Below are positions 37,641-49,583 of a stretch of 64,000 bases of DNA, one piece after another (the stretch's first letter is position 1; every line of letters begins with the position of its first letter). The DNA lies in assembly GCA_030068075.1 (NCBI GenBank), contig CM057829.1, positions 89,147,889 through 89,211,888 of the forward strand. The letters are read 5' to 3'. The DNA is from Paguma larvata. Lineage: Eukaryota > Chordata > Mammalia > Carnivora > Viverridae. Under the pieces are notes generated by a model. That model saw only the letters and a list, made by a program, of their open reading frames with translations. It searched no databases and had not been told where the DNA came from. The translations under genes and the position numbers were made by a program.

Positions 37641-37866
37641 TGAAGAAGTTAGCTTCAATATACTAATTATTTTCCTATAGACTCCTGTGCACTCCAAGAC
37701 TTCATGAATTTGGACTTTCTCTACAATGTAGATACCAAAAACTTCCAATTTTACCTCAATTATACTTCACAGATTTGCCTAAGTAAATTATATGCAAAAC
37801 TAAATTCTGACAAATATGTACCCTAATTAAGATGTTTGGAAATACGTTTTAAAAGATCATCTGAAC

Positions 37867-39618
37867 TCCTAAAATTTGTACGGAACCAGAAAACACCCCG
37901 AATAGGGGCGCCTGAGTGGCTCAGTCGGTTAAGCAGCTGACTTTAGCTCAGGTCATGATCTTTCAGTCAGTGAGTTCGAGCCCCGTGTCAGGCTCTGTGC
38001 TAATAGCTCGAAGCCTGGAGCCTGTTTCGGATTCTGTGTCTCCCTCTCTCTCTGCCCTTCTCCTGCTCACCCTCTGTCTCTATGTCTCAAAAATAAATAA
38101 ATGTTAAAAAAAAAATTAAAAGAAAACACCCCGAGTAGCCAAAGCAATCTTGAAAAGGAAAACCAAAGCTGGAAGCATCAAAATCCCAGACTTCAAGCTA
38201 AAACTGTAATCAAGACAGTATGGTACTGGCACAAGAACATACACTCAGATCAATGGAACAGAATAGAGAACCCAGAAATGGACCCCCAAACGTACAGCCC
38301 ACTCATCTTTGACAAAGGAGGAAAGAATATTCAATGGAAGAAAGACAGTCTCTTCAGCAAGTAGTGCTGGGAAAACTGGACAGCGACATGCAGAAAAATG
38401 AACCTGGACCACTTTCTTACACCATACACAAAAATAAACTCAATATGGATGAAAGACCTGAATGTGAGACAGGAAGCCATGAAAATTCTTGAGGAGAAAG
38501 CAGGCAAGAACCTCTCTGACCTTGGCCGCAGCAACTTCTTATTTAACATGTCTCCAAAAGCAAGGGATACAAAAACAAAAACGAACTACTCGGACCTCAT
38601 CAAAATAAAAAGCTTCTGCACAGCGAAGGAAACAAATAGCAAAACTGAAAGGCAACCAATGGAATGGGAAAAGAGATCTGCAAATGACATATCAGATAAA
38701 GGGTTAGTGTCCAAAATCTATAAAGTACTTATCAAACTCAACACCCGAAAAACAAATAATCCAGTGAAGAAATGGGCCAAAGACATGAAGAGACACCTCT
38801 CCAAAGAAGACATCCAGATGTCCAACAGACACATCACTCATCGTCAGGGAAATACAAATCAAAATCACAATGAGATACCACCTCACACCAGTCAGAATGG
38901 CTAACATTAATAACTCAGGCAACAACAGATGCTGGCGAGGATGCGAAGAAAGAGGATCTCTTTCGCACTGCTGGTGGGAATGCAAACTGGTGCAGCCACT
39001 CTGGAAAACAGGATGGAGGTTCCTCAAATAGTTAAAAATAGAACTACCCTATGACCCAGCAATTGCACTATTAGGTATTTATCCAAGGGATACAGGTATG
39101 CTGTTTCAAAAGGCCACATGCAACCCAATGATAATAGCCAAAGTATGGAAAGAGCCCAAATGTCCATCGATGGATGACTGGATAAAGATGTGGTATATAT
39201 ATACAATGGAGTATTACTTGGCAATCAGAAATCATGAAATCTTGCCATTTGTAACTACGTAGATGGAATTAGAGGGTATTATGATATTAGCCAGAGAAAG
39301 ACTAATATCATGACTTCACTCATATGAAGACTTTAAGATACAAAACAGATGAACATAAGGGAAGGGAAGCAAAAATAATATAAAAACAGGGAGGGGGACA
39401 AAAACACAAGATACTCTTAAATATGGAGAACAAACATATGCTGGAGGGGTTGTAGGAAGGGGCATGGGCTAAATGGGTAAGGGGCATTGAGGAATCTACT
39501 CCAGAAATCATTGTTGTACTATATACTAACTTGGATGTAAATTTAAAAAATTAAAAAAATAAAATAAATAAATGTACCCACACAATAAAATAAATAAAAT
39601 AAACAAATAAAATAAAAT
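37867..39618 (+). mobile_element. 5'-truncated carnivore L1 with a nested SINE
   Basis: Flanks AAAAGATCATCTGAAC (37851-37866) and AAAAGGTCATCTGAAC (39619-39634) are the L1 target duplication. Inside is the ORF2 C-terminal part; the 168-codon open frame 38398-38904 contains [20 protein letters not shown], an L1 ORF2 signature. The 3' UTR follows, then a long AAATA-rich tail. A SINE interrupts it at 37906-38120. It is not active: no 5' UTR, ORF1 or endonuclease. Confidence 0.92.
37906..38120 (+). repeat. Carnivore SINE inserted in an L1
   Basis: It is flanked by AGAAAACACCCCGAATAG (37888-37905) and the same with one change (38121-38138). L1 sequence continues on both sides, so the SINE is the younger insertion. 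Confidence 0.93.
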
Positions 39619-39982
39619 AAAAGGTCATCTGAACAATTTTCACTTCAATTTACATACAATCCAATAAATCTGATCCCAAGGACGCCTGATTACAAAGTTA
39701 GTCATTAACCTGCATTACAATTTAACTAACAATGTGCTATTACTAGAAATCATTCAAATAACTTTAAATACCAAAATCAGACTAGCACTCTCCTCAATAT
39801 ACTGATGTTCTCTAAAACCACTAGGGCATGACACTCGATTTAATTTATATTTCTGTATGTTCCTTTGAGGAGCATACAAGTTTACCACAGCACTGTTTTA
39901 ACTACAGTAAGTATACTGAGTTTCCAGTATATTCTGGATTGCCACTAGCACTACTTGATAAGTTTATTGAAGGGAACGATTC

Positions 39983-40010
39983 TTTTTTTTTTTTTAATGT
40001 TTATTCATTT

Positions 40011-40048
<38 letters not shown>

Positions 40049-40216
40049 GTGTGAGCAGCGGAGGGACAAACAGCGAGGGAGACACAGAATTTGAAGGAGG
40101 CTCTAAGCTCTGAGCTGTCAGCACAGAGCCTGACGTGGGGCTTGAACTCACGAATTGCGAGATCATGACTTGAGCCGAAGTCCGAAGCTTAACTGAGCAA
40201 GCCACTCAGGCCACCC
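39983..40216 (-). repeat. Carnivore SINE with a long GA run
   Basis: The inverted head is GCCACTCAGGCCACCC. (GA)n lies at 40015-40044. Confidence 0.9.
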
Positions 40217-40890
40217 TGATTATTTTTCCACAGAGCTTTATAATGAAACTTTCTCAAACGCTCATAATTGAAACAGAAGTCAAAATTATAAATAATTATT
40301 TTCTAAACCACATTATTATTAAAACTCTAAAAATTCAGGAAAATAATAAATCACAAGTTGAACAATTTAAATAAATGTAAAAGTACATTAAGAAATATTT
40401 ACTTTGAGATAAAGCAAATATGGCAAAATTTTGACAAATGGTAAGTGAAGACAAAAGATATATGGATAATACTATTCATGCAACTTTTTCATATGTTTGA
40501 AATTATTCAAAATTTAAAAGTTGAGAAAAAATAAATAATTTAGAATTTGATCCTCTCCCCAAATAGTATTCTATTGTTTTATAGACTGACCATTTGATAT
40601 ACCATCATATGAATCCCTTAAAACCGTTTAAGCAAGCCTACACAGGTTAAACCAAATATTAGCTAAAATAATAAAAAAATATGAAATTACAGAAATATAA
40701 ACACAAAAATGTTTAATGTGTGAAGGAATGACTTTTTAAAATTTAAACTCCCCTACTGTACCTCTTTAGTAACTAACTGCATATATCTCTCTATTAAGTG
40801 ACTGCTAACTTTTAAAAATATTTTTTAAAATAAAAATCATAAAACATACCAAGCACCAAAAATATCAACTTTGTAAGATGATCATCTCAC

Positions 40891-41016
40891 CTCATCTAAG
40901 TCTTGGATATAAACTGGTTTTTCCTCAAGGCCAACTGGCATTGGTTCACTATAGGGAATCTTTACTTCTTCATACATCTTGTTATTCTCTCTTTGGATTC
41001 CTTCTGGTAAAATCAT
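40891..41016 (-). CDS. ASCC3: ASCC3 coding exon, PEG-loop region
   Basis: The acceptor is ATGTTTATAG and the donor is GATGAG|GTGAGA on the minus strand. The exon is exactly 42 codons, phase 0 at both ends. It begins MILPEGIQRENNKMYEEV and ends PVYIQDLDE. Brr2/ASCC3-type helicases carry a conserved LPxG...K.YEEV...P block just before the first RecA domain, and this exon encodes it. The last codon (GAG, Glu) joins directly to the Ile that opens exon 12599-12799, giving DLDEIGQLAFKGM without a gap. That confirms that the two exons are consecutive despite the 28-kb intron between them. Confidence 0.96.
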
Positions 41017-41625
41017 CTATAAACATCAAAAATAAAAATTAAATAATTATAAAAACAATTGCTCTGGTAAAGATTCTTCAATTAGAGAGAAAGAGAAAGA
41101 AAGAAAGAGAGACAGAGAACACTACTGGCTTTAGATATAGCAGTGATAAATAAATTTTCCTAATTTAAAGAAAAACAAGCTTAAGCAAAACAAAAACAAA
41201 GAGCCACACACACACACATTATTCATAAATTGGATCTCTCATATAACACATAGACCATGTTATGCGTTAACATGAGGTTTAAGTATATATTAATTAGATG
41301 GTATCCTGAAGACAAATATACTTGAATCACTAGGAAAAATGTGCCATATACAGTGTAAAGACCAGTCAAAAAGTGACATAACCACAGAAACTCAAAAATA
41401 CAAGTTCCAGAAACAACAAAAGGGAAGAGAACAAATACATTTTGAGTACCTAATCAGTGTCGAGAAGTTTATATACACTGCATTATTTCATTTTCCCCAA
41501 TATTTTAAATTAAAGTTAGCATAGTATTACCAACTAGTATAAGAGCTACAAAAGACACAGGAAAATCTATGCGTTATTGCCCCAGAATAGATCTATCCCA
41601 AAGTGGTCATATACCAGTGACATAC

Positions 41626-41767
41626 CTTTGCACCAGCAATGAATGCTGATGTTCTCATGGCTTCAGCATGGGAATCATAAACATGGGGATAATGTATTTT
41701 TTCCACGTCCATGTCTCTCTGCCTGCTCAGAATTGGAACGGTTCTAGCATTCGTAAGTGCCTGCTCT
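41626..41767 (-). CDS. ASCC3: ASCC3 coding exon, pre-helicase segment
   Basis: The acceptor is TATATTTACAG and the donor is GCAAAG|GTATG on the minus strand. The exon is 142 bases. Its first base completes the Arg codon begun in the previous exon, and 47 codons follow in frame. The product runs from EQALTNARTVPILSRQRDM through VEKIHYPHVYDSHAEAM to TSAFIAGAK. It is recognisable as the ASCC3 stretch just upstream of the Brr2-like pre-helicase loop. I see no stop, no frameshift and no unusual codons. Only 609 bases of intron separate it from the next exon, so this group of exons is tightly spaced compared with the 28-kb intron that follows. Confidence 0.96.
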
Positions 41768-42486
41768 CTGTAAATATAAAAACAGTAGGATAAACACAAA
41801 AGTTTTATCTTGCAAAAGAAAGCATATACTAAAACAAAGTCACTATAAAAACAATTTCAGGTAGCCTTCCATTATAAGGAGAAGAAATTAAATTACACAA
41901 AGAAAGATAGTAGCAATCCTGAAATTTTCAGTGTAACTACATAAGAGTTAAACATTTTTTAGGTACTATTTTTAGATAACATCATTTGATAAGTTTAACT
42001 TAATGTTCTTTATTTGTAATTTTGTCACAATCCAAAGATGCTTAACAAGGTATAAATTCCTTTATAAAAACAGGATTCAAAATTTAAAGAAGAAATATAA
42101 TGCCTTTGTTTCTTTTCTTCCTTTCTACTTCTAAATAACACAAGGAAAAGTATTCTTATTAAGCTAGAAAAAAAAAACCAAAAGTCTCAAAATAAATCTC
42201 TGTAGGCTTCACGAATTTTACTAGTGGTGTGTGCACAGCACCTAAAAATAGCTTACCTCTATAATCTAAAACTCTCACCTACATATGTGTAACCGAGGAT
42301 ATTCTAATTAAGAAGATCATGGCTTTCTTATCACAAAAAATTAGGTTTTCATACAACAAAACTCTGTTCTTATAAGAAAACATGACTAGAAGTACCAGTT
42401 ATCTAAATTGTTAAGATTAACCAAAAAATAATGCATAAAGGTAGCAATTACAACAGAAGCATTTTTCAGCTTCTGGTTTTTATTAC

Positions 42487-42691
42487 CTTTGTATCCGCAA
42501 TTCCTTAGGATCAAAGCACATAGCTCCATCTGCAACTTCTCCATCTTCTCCAGCCTTTTTTTCTCGCCTGGCAATTCTTCTTTCTTCACGACGATACTGT
42601 TTCATTAATTGTTTTTCTTGTTCAGACTGAATGGTAACTTGACAACCATAGTTAGGTTTAGCATTCTCTCCTAAAATTTTTTTGCAATTGT
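42487..42691 (-). CDS. ASCC3: ASCC3 coding exon, charged linker before the helicase
   Basis: The minus-strand acceptor is TTGCTTTATAG and the donor is CAAAG|GTAATA. The exon is 205 bases: two bases finishing a split Asp codon, 67 full codons, and two bases (AG) of an Arg codon finished by the next exon. It encodes a segment that starts NCKKILGENAKPNYGCQ, passes through a very basic stretch (MKQYRREERRIARREKKAG), and ends CFDPKELRIQ. This matches the ASCC3 linker between the ASCC2-binding N-terminal region and the first helicase cassette. No catalytic motif is expected here. The high Lys/Arg/Glu content suggests a helical, solvent-exposed connector. Phases agree with the downstream exon exactly. 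With the upstream exon they agree only if that exon regains its missing base. Confidence 0.96.
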
Positions 42692-43479
42692 CTATAAAGC
42701 AAATTTAAGAAACATCATGTTCTCTAAATTTAAGCTTTGGGAAAACCGTTTTTCCTCTTCACTAAAATTTAAAATAGCACAATGCTCTAATAATTCATTT
42801 TTTTTAAACTATCACATTTAATTGTACATTTTATGGAGAGTTTTTTTTTAATGTAATTTCTAAGTGATATTACATAGTGGCTAAGAAAAGTCAGCAGATA
42901 TTTTCTTCATACAGGCCACATAGTTTACTGTTATAAATTATTACACAAAACATCAGGAACTTAAAAATTCAGTTTTATAATTTTGAAATTATTTGCATAA
43001 TTTCAATAAATATAATAATTGTTAATACTAATTAGCACTTATTGTTAACATAATAGTAAAATAAAGATATTCTTTACATATTAGATATAACTTTTCTATG
43101 TAACAGCCTTACTGTGTTAAACTGAATATACGTCATTACTTATTTATACATGAAATACAGTTTATTAACATTAACTGAGGACATATTTAGAAGATGACCA
43201 AGGCAAATAAAGACTATGATCCACCTTTTCATGGAAACATAGTTAAAAAAAACAACAACAAAAAACAAGGGAAGACGGCCAGAACCACTAACAATCAGGT
43301 CAGTGAAAGCTCAATGTTTCATTTATAAGGTCCAATTTAAACCTGTAGTTTGGTCAACTCAATATTCAGGAATATTTTTTCTTTCAACAAGACTACCTTC
43401 TTTGTTTAATTAAATTTTTCCAAGTAGTAGTATCTTGGCTCACTGAGGCCCTAAAGGAAATCACAGGAATGTTGCTGAA

Positions 43480-43620
43480 GGCAATCCAAATCAATACACA
43501 TTTACTGTACTGAGGATCTAGTAGTTCCAGGCACTGCTGTCAGGCTAGGAAGCAACGAAGAATGAAACTTGGTCCATACTCTGAAGGAGCACAGTCCGAA
43601 GTTATTTTATGAAACTCCAA
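43480..43620 (+). repeat. MIR-like ancient repeat fragment
   Basis: ACATTTACTGTACTGAGGAT, then TTCCAGGCACTGCTGTCAGG, then GGTCCATACTCTGAAGGAGC fits the 'attgagcac...ggcactg...ccctgccct' pattern of old mammalian SINEs. Confidence 0.5.
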
Positions 43621-44024
43621 GACCCCACACAGAACAAAGAAGGAATTAAAAAAGTACCTGATGGGAAAATCAGCTTTCTAATTCATCTAAGTCAAATATT
43701 CACAATTCTCAGTTGTTTGTCACCACCTCAATACATAAATTTGAGTAAATCATTTTAACTCTCAATCACATGAAGTAATCCCTCTGTATAATGGTTTTAG
43801 AAGTCTCAAGAAGGAAACTGAGAAACAAAGACTTATCACATGAAAAATGTGACATAAGATACAATCTCATTTATATTAGGACTATATTTTACAGTTCTGA
43901 AAAAAAGTGTTTTTCTAAATCTTATATATTTACTTTCTAGGTAAAGCCTTATACACCTATTACAATGATTAAATTTGTAGCCAATTAATTTTCAACGACA
44001 GAAAACAAACTGAGGTTTGACAAA

Positions 44025-44200
44025 GGGAGGTAGGTAGACATGGGCTAAATGGGTGATGGATATAAAGGAGGGTACTTGTTGTGATGAGCACTGGGTGTTG
44101 CACATAAGTGATGAATCACTGAATTCTATTCCTGAAACCAATATTGCATTGTATGTTAACTAACTAGAATTTAAATTTAAAAAATGTCGAAAGGGGAAAA
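44025..44200 (+). repeat. Carnivore L1 3'-end fragment
   Basis: CATGGGCTAAATGGGTGATG, then GATGAGCACTGGGTGTTGC, then TTGCATTGTATGTTAACTAA plus an A-rich tail. Confidence 0.85.
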
Positions 44201-47032
44201 AAACTGCAGTTTCCACATGTACTCGGAAATAAAAGTTAAACTGCAAAGTCACACAAACAGTAACACAGATATTAAGTAGAATGTGAATAATACCACGTGA
44301 ATAACACATTGTTTTTTATTATAAATGAATGTGAAAGATACTGTGTGTGAAACTAAATACCCCAGATGACACGTTAAGTGCTATTGTTCATGTCATTAAC
44401 ATTTTAAACAAATATAATAATAACAAAATACTACTATACACACTTGCAATAATCCCAATAAGAAAACTAAAATTGTAAGAAGAAAATAGGTCTACTTCAT
44501 TGATAGCTTTATTAAGCCTCAAAGAGAATATACTAGAATCCTGTAACACTGAACATAATAGTGTTTCAAAATATCTCATACAGCAGCAAATCCTTAAATA
44601 TATAGTTCTCCTTGGTCAGTTCAGCTAACTAAAGAGCCTGAAAAGCAGAAATGAAATAGATAAGCTTACCAGTAATTCTATAAAATTTTACTGAAGAACA
44701 ATGTGGAAGCTTGTATCCTTTTAGAATATAATCCTAACTAAAAAAGATCTTGTGGAACTACTCAAAACACTGTTACTTGATAGCATGAGCTAACCTAATT
44801 TCTACTTTATGACACACCCTAAACTAAACATTCTTCACATCAGCCCTGAAAATAGAATTTAATTTACAACTATCCTCACCTTAGCAGTCAATACACTTTA
44901 CCCTCCCACTTCCCACCTACCTTACATTTCCTTGTTATAAGAACAGAAGAGATAATATAGGGTTAATGCACATCTGGATTAAAAGTTTAAAAAAATCAGT
45001 ATGAAAGCTAGAAAATGCTAACGGGTAAGAAGTAACTTCTAAGACCACGATTTTGCAGGAATAAGGAAAAGGATGGCTGTGGTGGTCATAGTAAAGTAGT
45101 TTAATAAAGAATGCAAATATAATGTGGTAGTTTCTAAAGAATTTTGAAGGATCCTTAACACAAAATTAGATCAGAAGATATAAATGGATGAGAACACTAA
45201 TAAAGTAATAAGAGTCTGAAGATTCTTTTCTTCAAGAATATTTCCTTTCCTTTCCCCTCAATAAAGGAAAATATTTTTTAATGCATGTACACAAAACACT
45301 CTACTTCAAAAAAATCTGAAACATGCTAGTTGTCAGCTTCTTTATGATAATCCTCAGAAAAAGTTAAGGCCTACTAATACCCCAATTTGTACAGTAAAAT
45401 TACTACTCTAAGATAGTGGCAATAATAATGATCTAGCTGAACATAAAAGAGTAAAAGCAATATGAGAAAAGCAGGCAATATTTCTGGGCAGACTGATGGT
45501 TCGAATTTTTTTTTTAATAATTCAAATCTAATATTTGTTTTGGGGTTCAAAACTGTTGCTTCTAAAAAGTTGTCCAAAGAGAATAAAATTTGTGTATAAA
45601 TGTTATACAAAAATGAACCTAATGAAACTGCAAGACAACACTAACTCATCATCTATAGCTCCTAATGAAATATGTGAAGCTGAAATCATTGTGAACTTTC
45701 TGTTACTCTGCACTATTAAAAGGTAAAATCAATATGTATCCCTATATCAACACTTAGGAGGCTGACAAAATAAACAATAAATTGTCAGAATTTACACTGC
45801 AAGACTAGATATTTACACTCATTCCTTTCCTTCTGGTGGATACCCATTTTAAATCTCCTAAACTAGTGGTTTCCAACAATGTCTGATAAGTGTTGTTTAG
45901 CAAGTAGGAGAGCTTTCTTAGAGCAAGGCAGTTTATAAGTGATCAATATACTTAAAGAACAATGAAACTTGCATAAAGACAAAGTGGCTAAATTAAATTC
46001 TTCTAAGTTTCTAAAAATCTCAAGACAACTCCAGGAAACTACCAGTAATCGAAATATGGGATAAAGGAAAGCCATAAGAAATTTTGGATTTAAATCAAGG
46101 TTCTTTTTATAACTTCAATTTAGTGCCATACTCATGTATATAAGGAAAAGATAATGTAACATATAGAAAAATGATAAATGCTGATTCATTTGAAGAAGGG
46201 GTGCTGTCTAATTTTTTATGCTCATGTACTTTTTAAAAATTCCAAAATATATATAAGGCTAGCAAAGAACATTTGGGGAAAGCAAGAAATTCAGGTTTCC
46301 TGCTTATGAAATAAAAATTTGAGTTCAGCATCAGCTGTGTCACATTAAGCAAGGCAATCTTTTATTATTCTGGCTTCCTCAACTACTCTAGTTCTTCTGG
46401 GGCTTTTAAACATATGTAATACATGACAATATAAATGTTCAATTTGCTGAGTGTGATAACTGTATTGCAGTTTAGTAGGAGACCGCTATTGTTCTTAAAT
46501 GTATGATGAAGATTTTACAGGTGAAATATTATAATGTCTGCAACTTCCGGGCCACTGTTCAGCAAAAACGTTAAATGTAGGTGTTTGTTTACATATATGT
46601 GTGTGAGTGCATGTGTAGAGAGAATAATAATGAGAGAAAGAAAGCAAATTGTTAATGACTGGTGAATCCACACGAATGTATGCAAGCATTCACTGTACTA
46701 TCCAGGTTTGAAAGTTTTCAAAATAAAAATTGGGAAGAAATTATAACACTACTTGACCCATAGTAAATATCAACTTTATTGGCTTAAAAAAAAATTCTAT
46801 TCAAACCTTCAGCAAAAAAAATGCCATCCCTAAACAGAAGTAGAATCTTTACCTTAACACCCTATTTAGGGCACTGATTATTTGTTTCATAATCTGCTGT
46901 ATCTAAAAAATCTACTTTAAAAAGCCGTATCATTAAATTACATAACAGACCAAAAGATATTAAAGTATAATTATATTAAAAAGATTTGCTAACCAATGAA
47001 TCTTTCCTTTATATTAGAATTACCTTTCTTAC

Positions 47033-47152
47033 CTTGAAGAGCCTGCAACTTATGATCATTTGAAGAATTAAGAAATCTGTCCACAATTGTAATTCTGTTC
47101 TGAGGAGTTTCTCAATAAGTTCAAGTCCATCAGGTCCCAGCAGTTCAAATAG
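47033..47152 (-). CDS. ASCC3: ASCC3 coding exon with a 1-base deletion (frameshift)
   Basis: This is the most 5' ASCC3 exon visible. Read on the minus strand it opens after a pyrimidine-rich tract ending TTTTAAG and ends CTTCAAG before a GTAAGAAAG donor. The first 17 codons (LFELLGPDGLELIEKLL) and the last ~22 (starting NRITIVDRFLNSS and ending KLQALQ) are both clearly ASCC3, but they lie in different reading frames. One base is missing at about 47098-47105, where CTCCTC runs straight into AGAAC. The exon is 120 bases. 121 are needed to join the phase-0 start to the next exon, whose first two bases (AC) complete a GAC codon. As written the frame would hit TAG at 42671-42673 in the next exon. 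In the protein this lies in the N-terminal extension before the helicase cassette, a part not needed for ATPase chemistry. ASCC3 is essential in mice as far as I know, so a sequence error is the likeliest cause. Confidence 0.9.
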
Positions 47153-47841
47153 CTTAAAACAAGAATCAAAACAACTGTTACCTCAAATCACCTGTTTCAA
47201 GTTATTAGCACCTTGTTCAACAGAGGTATGAAGTCAAAGTACTAGAGAAAGTACCCAAAAAATACTTTGGAAAAAATTGTAACTTAGGAAAGAAAAACAA
47301 GTCTTCATCTTGTTACATAAGTTTCAGCTTTACAAAGTCAACCTGCAATTACTAAAGCACATGATTCAATTTGTAAGATTATGATTTGTATATAACTAAA
47401 TCATAGAATAACAAATCCTTACATTTGTCTTTCCTTGATATAACCAAATGAAATCCCAAAATTAATTTGTTTTTTAATATATTGTTTTGGTTTTTGCAAA
47501 CAGAGTCCAGAGTATAATTTTTCTTACAACTTACTACCCATTACAGCTATCATTTTAGAGTTAAAGAACTGTTAAAATGTTTTCAGGACTCATGACATGC
47601 CAAATTTTTAATGCTTAATAATTATTTTTATTATTTTATTAAATTTATTTTTTATTAAAGCTTAATTTTAATGGTTAATAAATCTGAAATCTAAAACACA
47701 GTTCCACAAGTATAACCTTTTATAAAAATTTCCATGTATATCTTATGCAGAGCAGTTGTCAAAGATTAAGCTTATTCCAGAATCAGAGAACCAGTTTTAG
47801 GATTAAGAAAGACTTTCAATCACATAATTATACAAACTAAC

Positions 47842-47952
47842 TGCAGCAGAAAGCCTGTCGATTTCTTCAAGTATGGTCTGAGGATGTTTTTTCTTCTTGT
47901 CCAGAAATGTTATATCTAATTTTACAAGTGAAGATTTTATATCAGCCAAATT
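47842..47952 (-). other. Unexplained 37-codon open segment
   Basis: On the minus strand, 111 bases read openly (NLADIKSSLVKLDITFLD, then KKKKHPQTILEEIDRLSAA) after a TAG that also gives an AG acceptor-like end (AGAGTTAG). GTTAGT, a weak donor, follows. It looks like protein sequence, but it is not a part of ASCC3 that I recognise, and its order does not fit the known protein. It may be a decayed transposon or retropseudogene piece, or chance. Confidence 0.25.
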
Positions 47953-48779
47953 CTAACTCTTCTCAGAGATTCCACACAAAATCACAATTAAAGTAGGAAC
48001 TTATATTAAGTATATATGAAATGTTAAGTATTTAATAAATATTTTCTTTCTGCTGTTCTTAATAACTGACATTATCCGCATACAAGGCCAAAGCCCTAGT
48101 CCTAGAACCTCTACTTTTGGCCTAAACATCATGGAGTATATGGGGGCCCAATCACTCTCACCCTGGCTCATAGGCACTAATCCACACCAGGAGAGGCAAT
48201 CCAAGAAGAACTTAGCCATGGGTACTCAGCTCCTAAAGCAGAGTGTCACTCAGAGATAAACTTTCCTTTGTCTCCCTCCTAGCTTCAGAGTTTGCCTCAA
48301 AGATTTTGTCTGGGGGAAGAACTAGACTATAAAACAGAAGTCCCAATGTCCTCCAAAGGTATGGTCCTCATTTGCATTTGGTAGAAAGTTGAAGCCTTAG
48401 GGCACAGGCTGTGATTAACTATAATTAGAAGATTCACAAATTGAACAACCAAGGTGCAAAAGAGAACTAAGGAGAGACAAGTGGGAGGAGCCCAATTCCT
48501 TCAAAGGGCCACGTTTATTAGTTTGCAGAACAATTTATGCCCCAGGACATTTCTGTGAACAACAGAGAAATTATCTGGCAATTAATAAAATTTAATAGCT
48601 GGCTGTAGTCAGGGAAAGAAAAACAGAGGGTCCTACCAAAACTATTTTCATCCCAGGATGACTGTGGATATACCCAAAAGTGTGCCTCCTTGAGGAACAA
48701 TATCAGAAGCTAAGCACTGTGGAATGAGGGTTCAAGGAATTGTCTGCACTAAAATAATCCAGCTATTCAACTAAACAAA

Positions 48780-49095
48780 TAAACAAGCAAATAACAATCA
48801 TAAGCCCTGGAAGTGGTAGATTAGCTGAAATAAACAAATTCCTAGAAAGAAAACCAGTAAATAGCAGACAATCCGAATAGACCTATAACACGATTGAAGT
48901 AAATCAATACAACCCACAAAGAAAAGCGTATGTCTAAATGACTTCACTGGTGGGTTCATTGAAAAGAATTAATGCCAATTCTTCACAAACTCTTCCAAAA
49001 CACAGAAGAACATCTCTCAGGCTCCAAATCTGACTCCAAAACCAGACAAATATATTACAAGAAAGACAAGAAGACTGTTTTGCTATGAATAGTAG
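48780..49095 (+). repeat. Old L1 ORF2 fragment
   Basis: AATAAACAAATTCCTAGAAA, then AAATGACTTCACTGGTGGGT, then CAAACTCTTCCAAAACACAG follows L1 ORF2. The stretch 48000-48780 just before it is of moderate GC content and may be the same element's 5' part, but I cannot confirm that. Confidence 0.75.
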
Positions 49096-49410
49096 GATTT
49101 CCATGACTTCCAAGATGAAGAATTCCCAGTAGAATTCTGAGATCAGCTGTTACCAAATTTGAAGTAATCCCCAAATTATGCTTTCCCTAACATTTGCCAT
49201 TTTCATCCACACTGAGAGCAGGTGCAGTTCCCATTCAAGATTTGCACAACAAACTAATTTGGCACTGAGTGTGACTATTTGTAAAGGTACAGCTGTCTGG
49301 ATCACTGCTCTATACACTGACACAAGTTCCAGAAGCTATCAAGTTGAAAAACAAACAGGGAGGGAAAAGTTAGCCATGAGTACAGAAACAGACATTAACT
49401 ACAAAGTTTA

Positions 49411-49527
49411 GAAAGAAAGAAAGAAAAGAAAAGAAAAGAAAAGAAAGGAGGGAGGGAGGGAGGGAGGGAGAGAGAAGGAAGGAAGGAAGGAAGGAAGGAA
49501 GGAAGGAAGGAAGGAAGGAAGGAAGGA

Positions 49528-49583
<56 letters not shown>

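Larger units (their letters stand above)
12800..40890 (-). other. ASCC3: ASCC3 28-kb intron
   Basis: The acceptor side is at 12800-12801 and the donor GTGAGA is at 40885-40890 (minus strand). The intron joins DLDE to IGQL. It is dominated by L1, SINE and LTR insertions of different ages, listed separately. The stretches 17135-18270, 18465-19595, 19835-20980, 22575-25055, 25350-27630 (apart from a short L2 tail), 32115-32885, 36680-37430 and 40220-40890 are AT-rich. I see no coding exon or clear repeat in them. Some may be diverged ancient repeats; 20185-20560 in particular has the purine-rich look of an old mammalian repeat whose family I cannot name. Confidence 0.85.
42692..47032 (-). other. 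ASCC3: ASCC3 intron
   Basis: This intron lies between the frameshifted exon and the charged-linker exon, with GTAAGA donor and TTTATAG acceptor on the minus strand. It holds an L1 3'-end fragment at 44025-44200 and a MIR-like fragment near 43480-43620. The rest is AT-rich with nothing I recognise. The short introns 12145-12598, 41017-41625 and 41768-42486 likewise hold no recognisable element beyond A-rich and AGAA-rich runs. Confidence 0.8.

Noticed and set aside
38398..38904. 168-codon plus-strand open frame
   Set aside because: It is the C-terminal part of L1 ORF2 in a truncated element, not a host gene.
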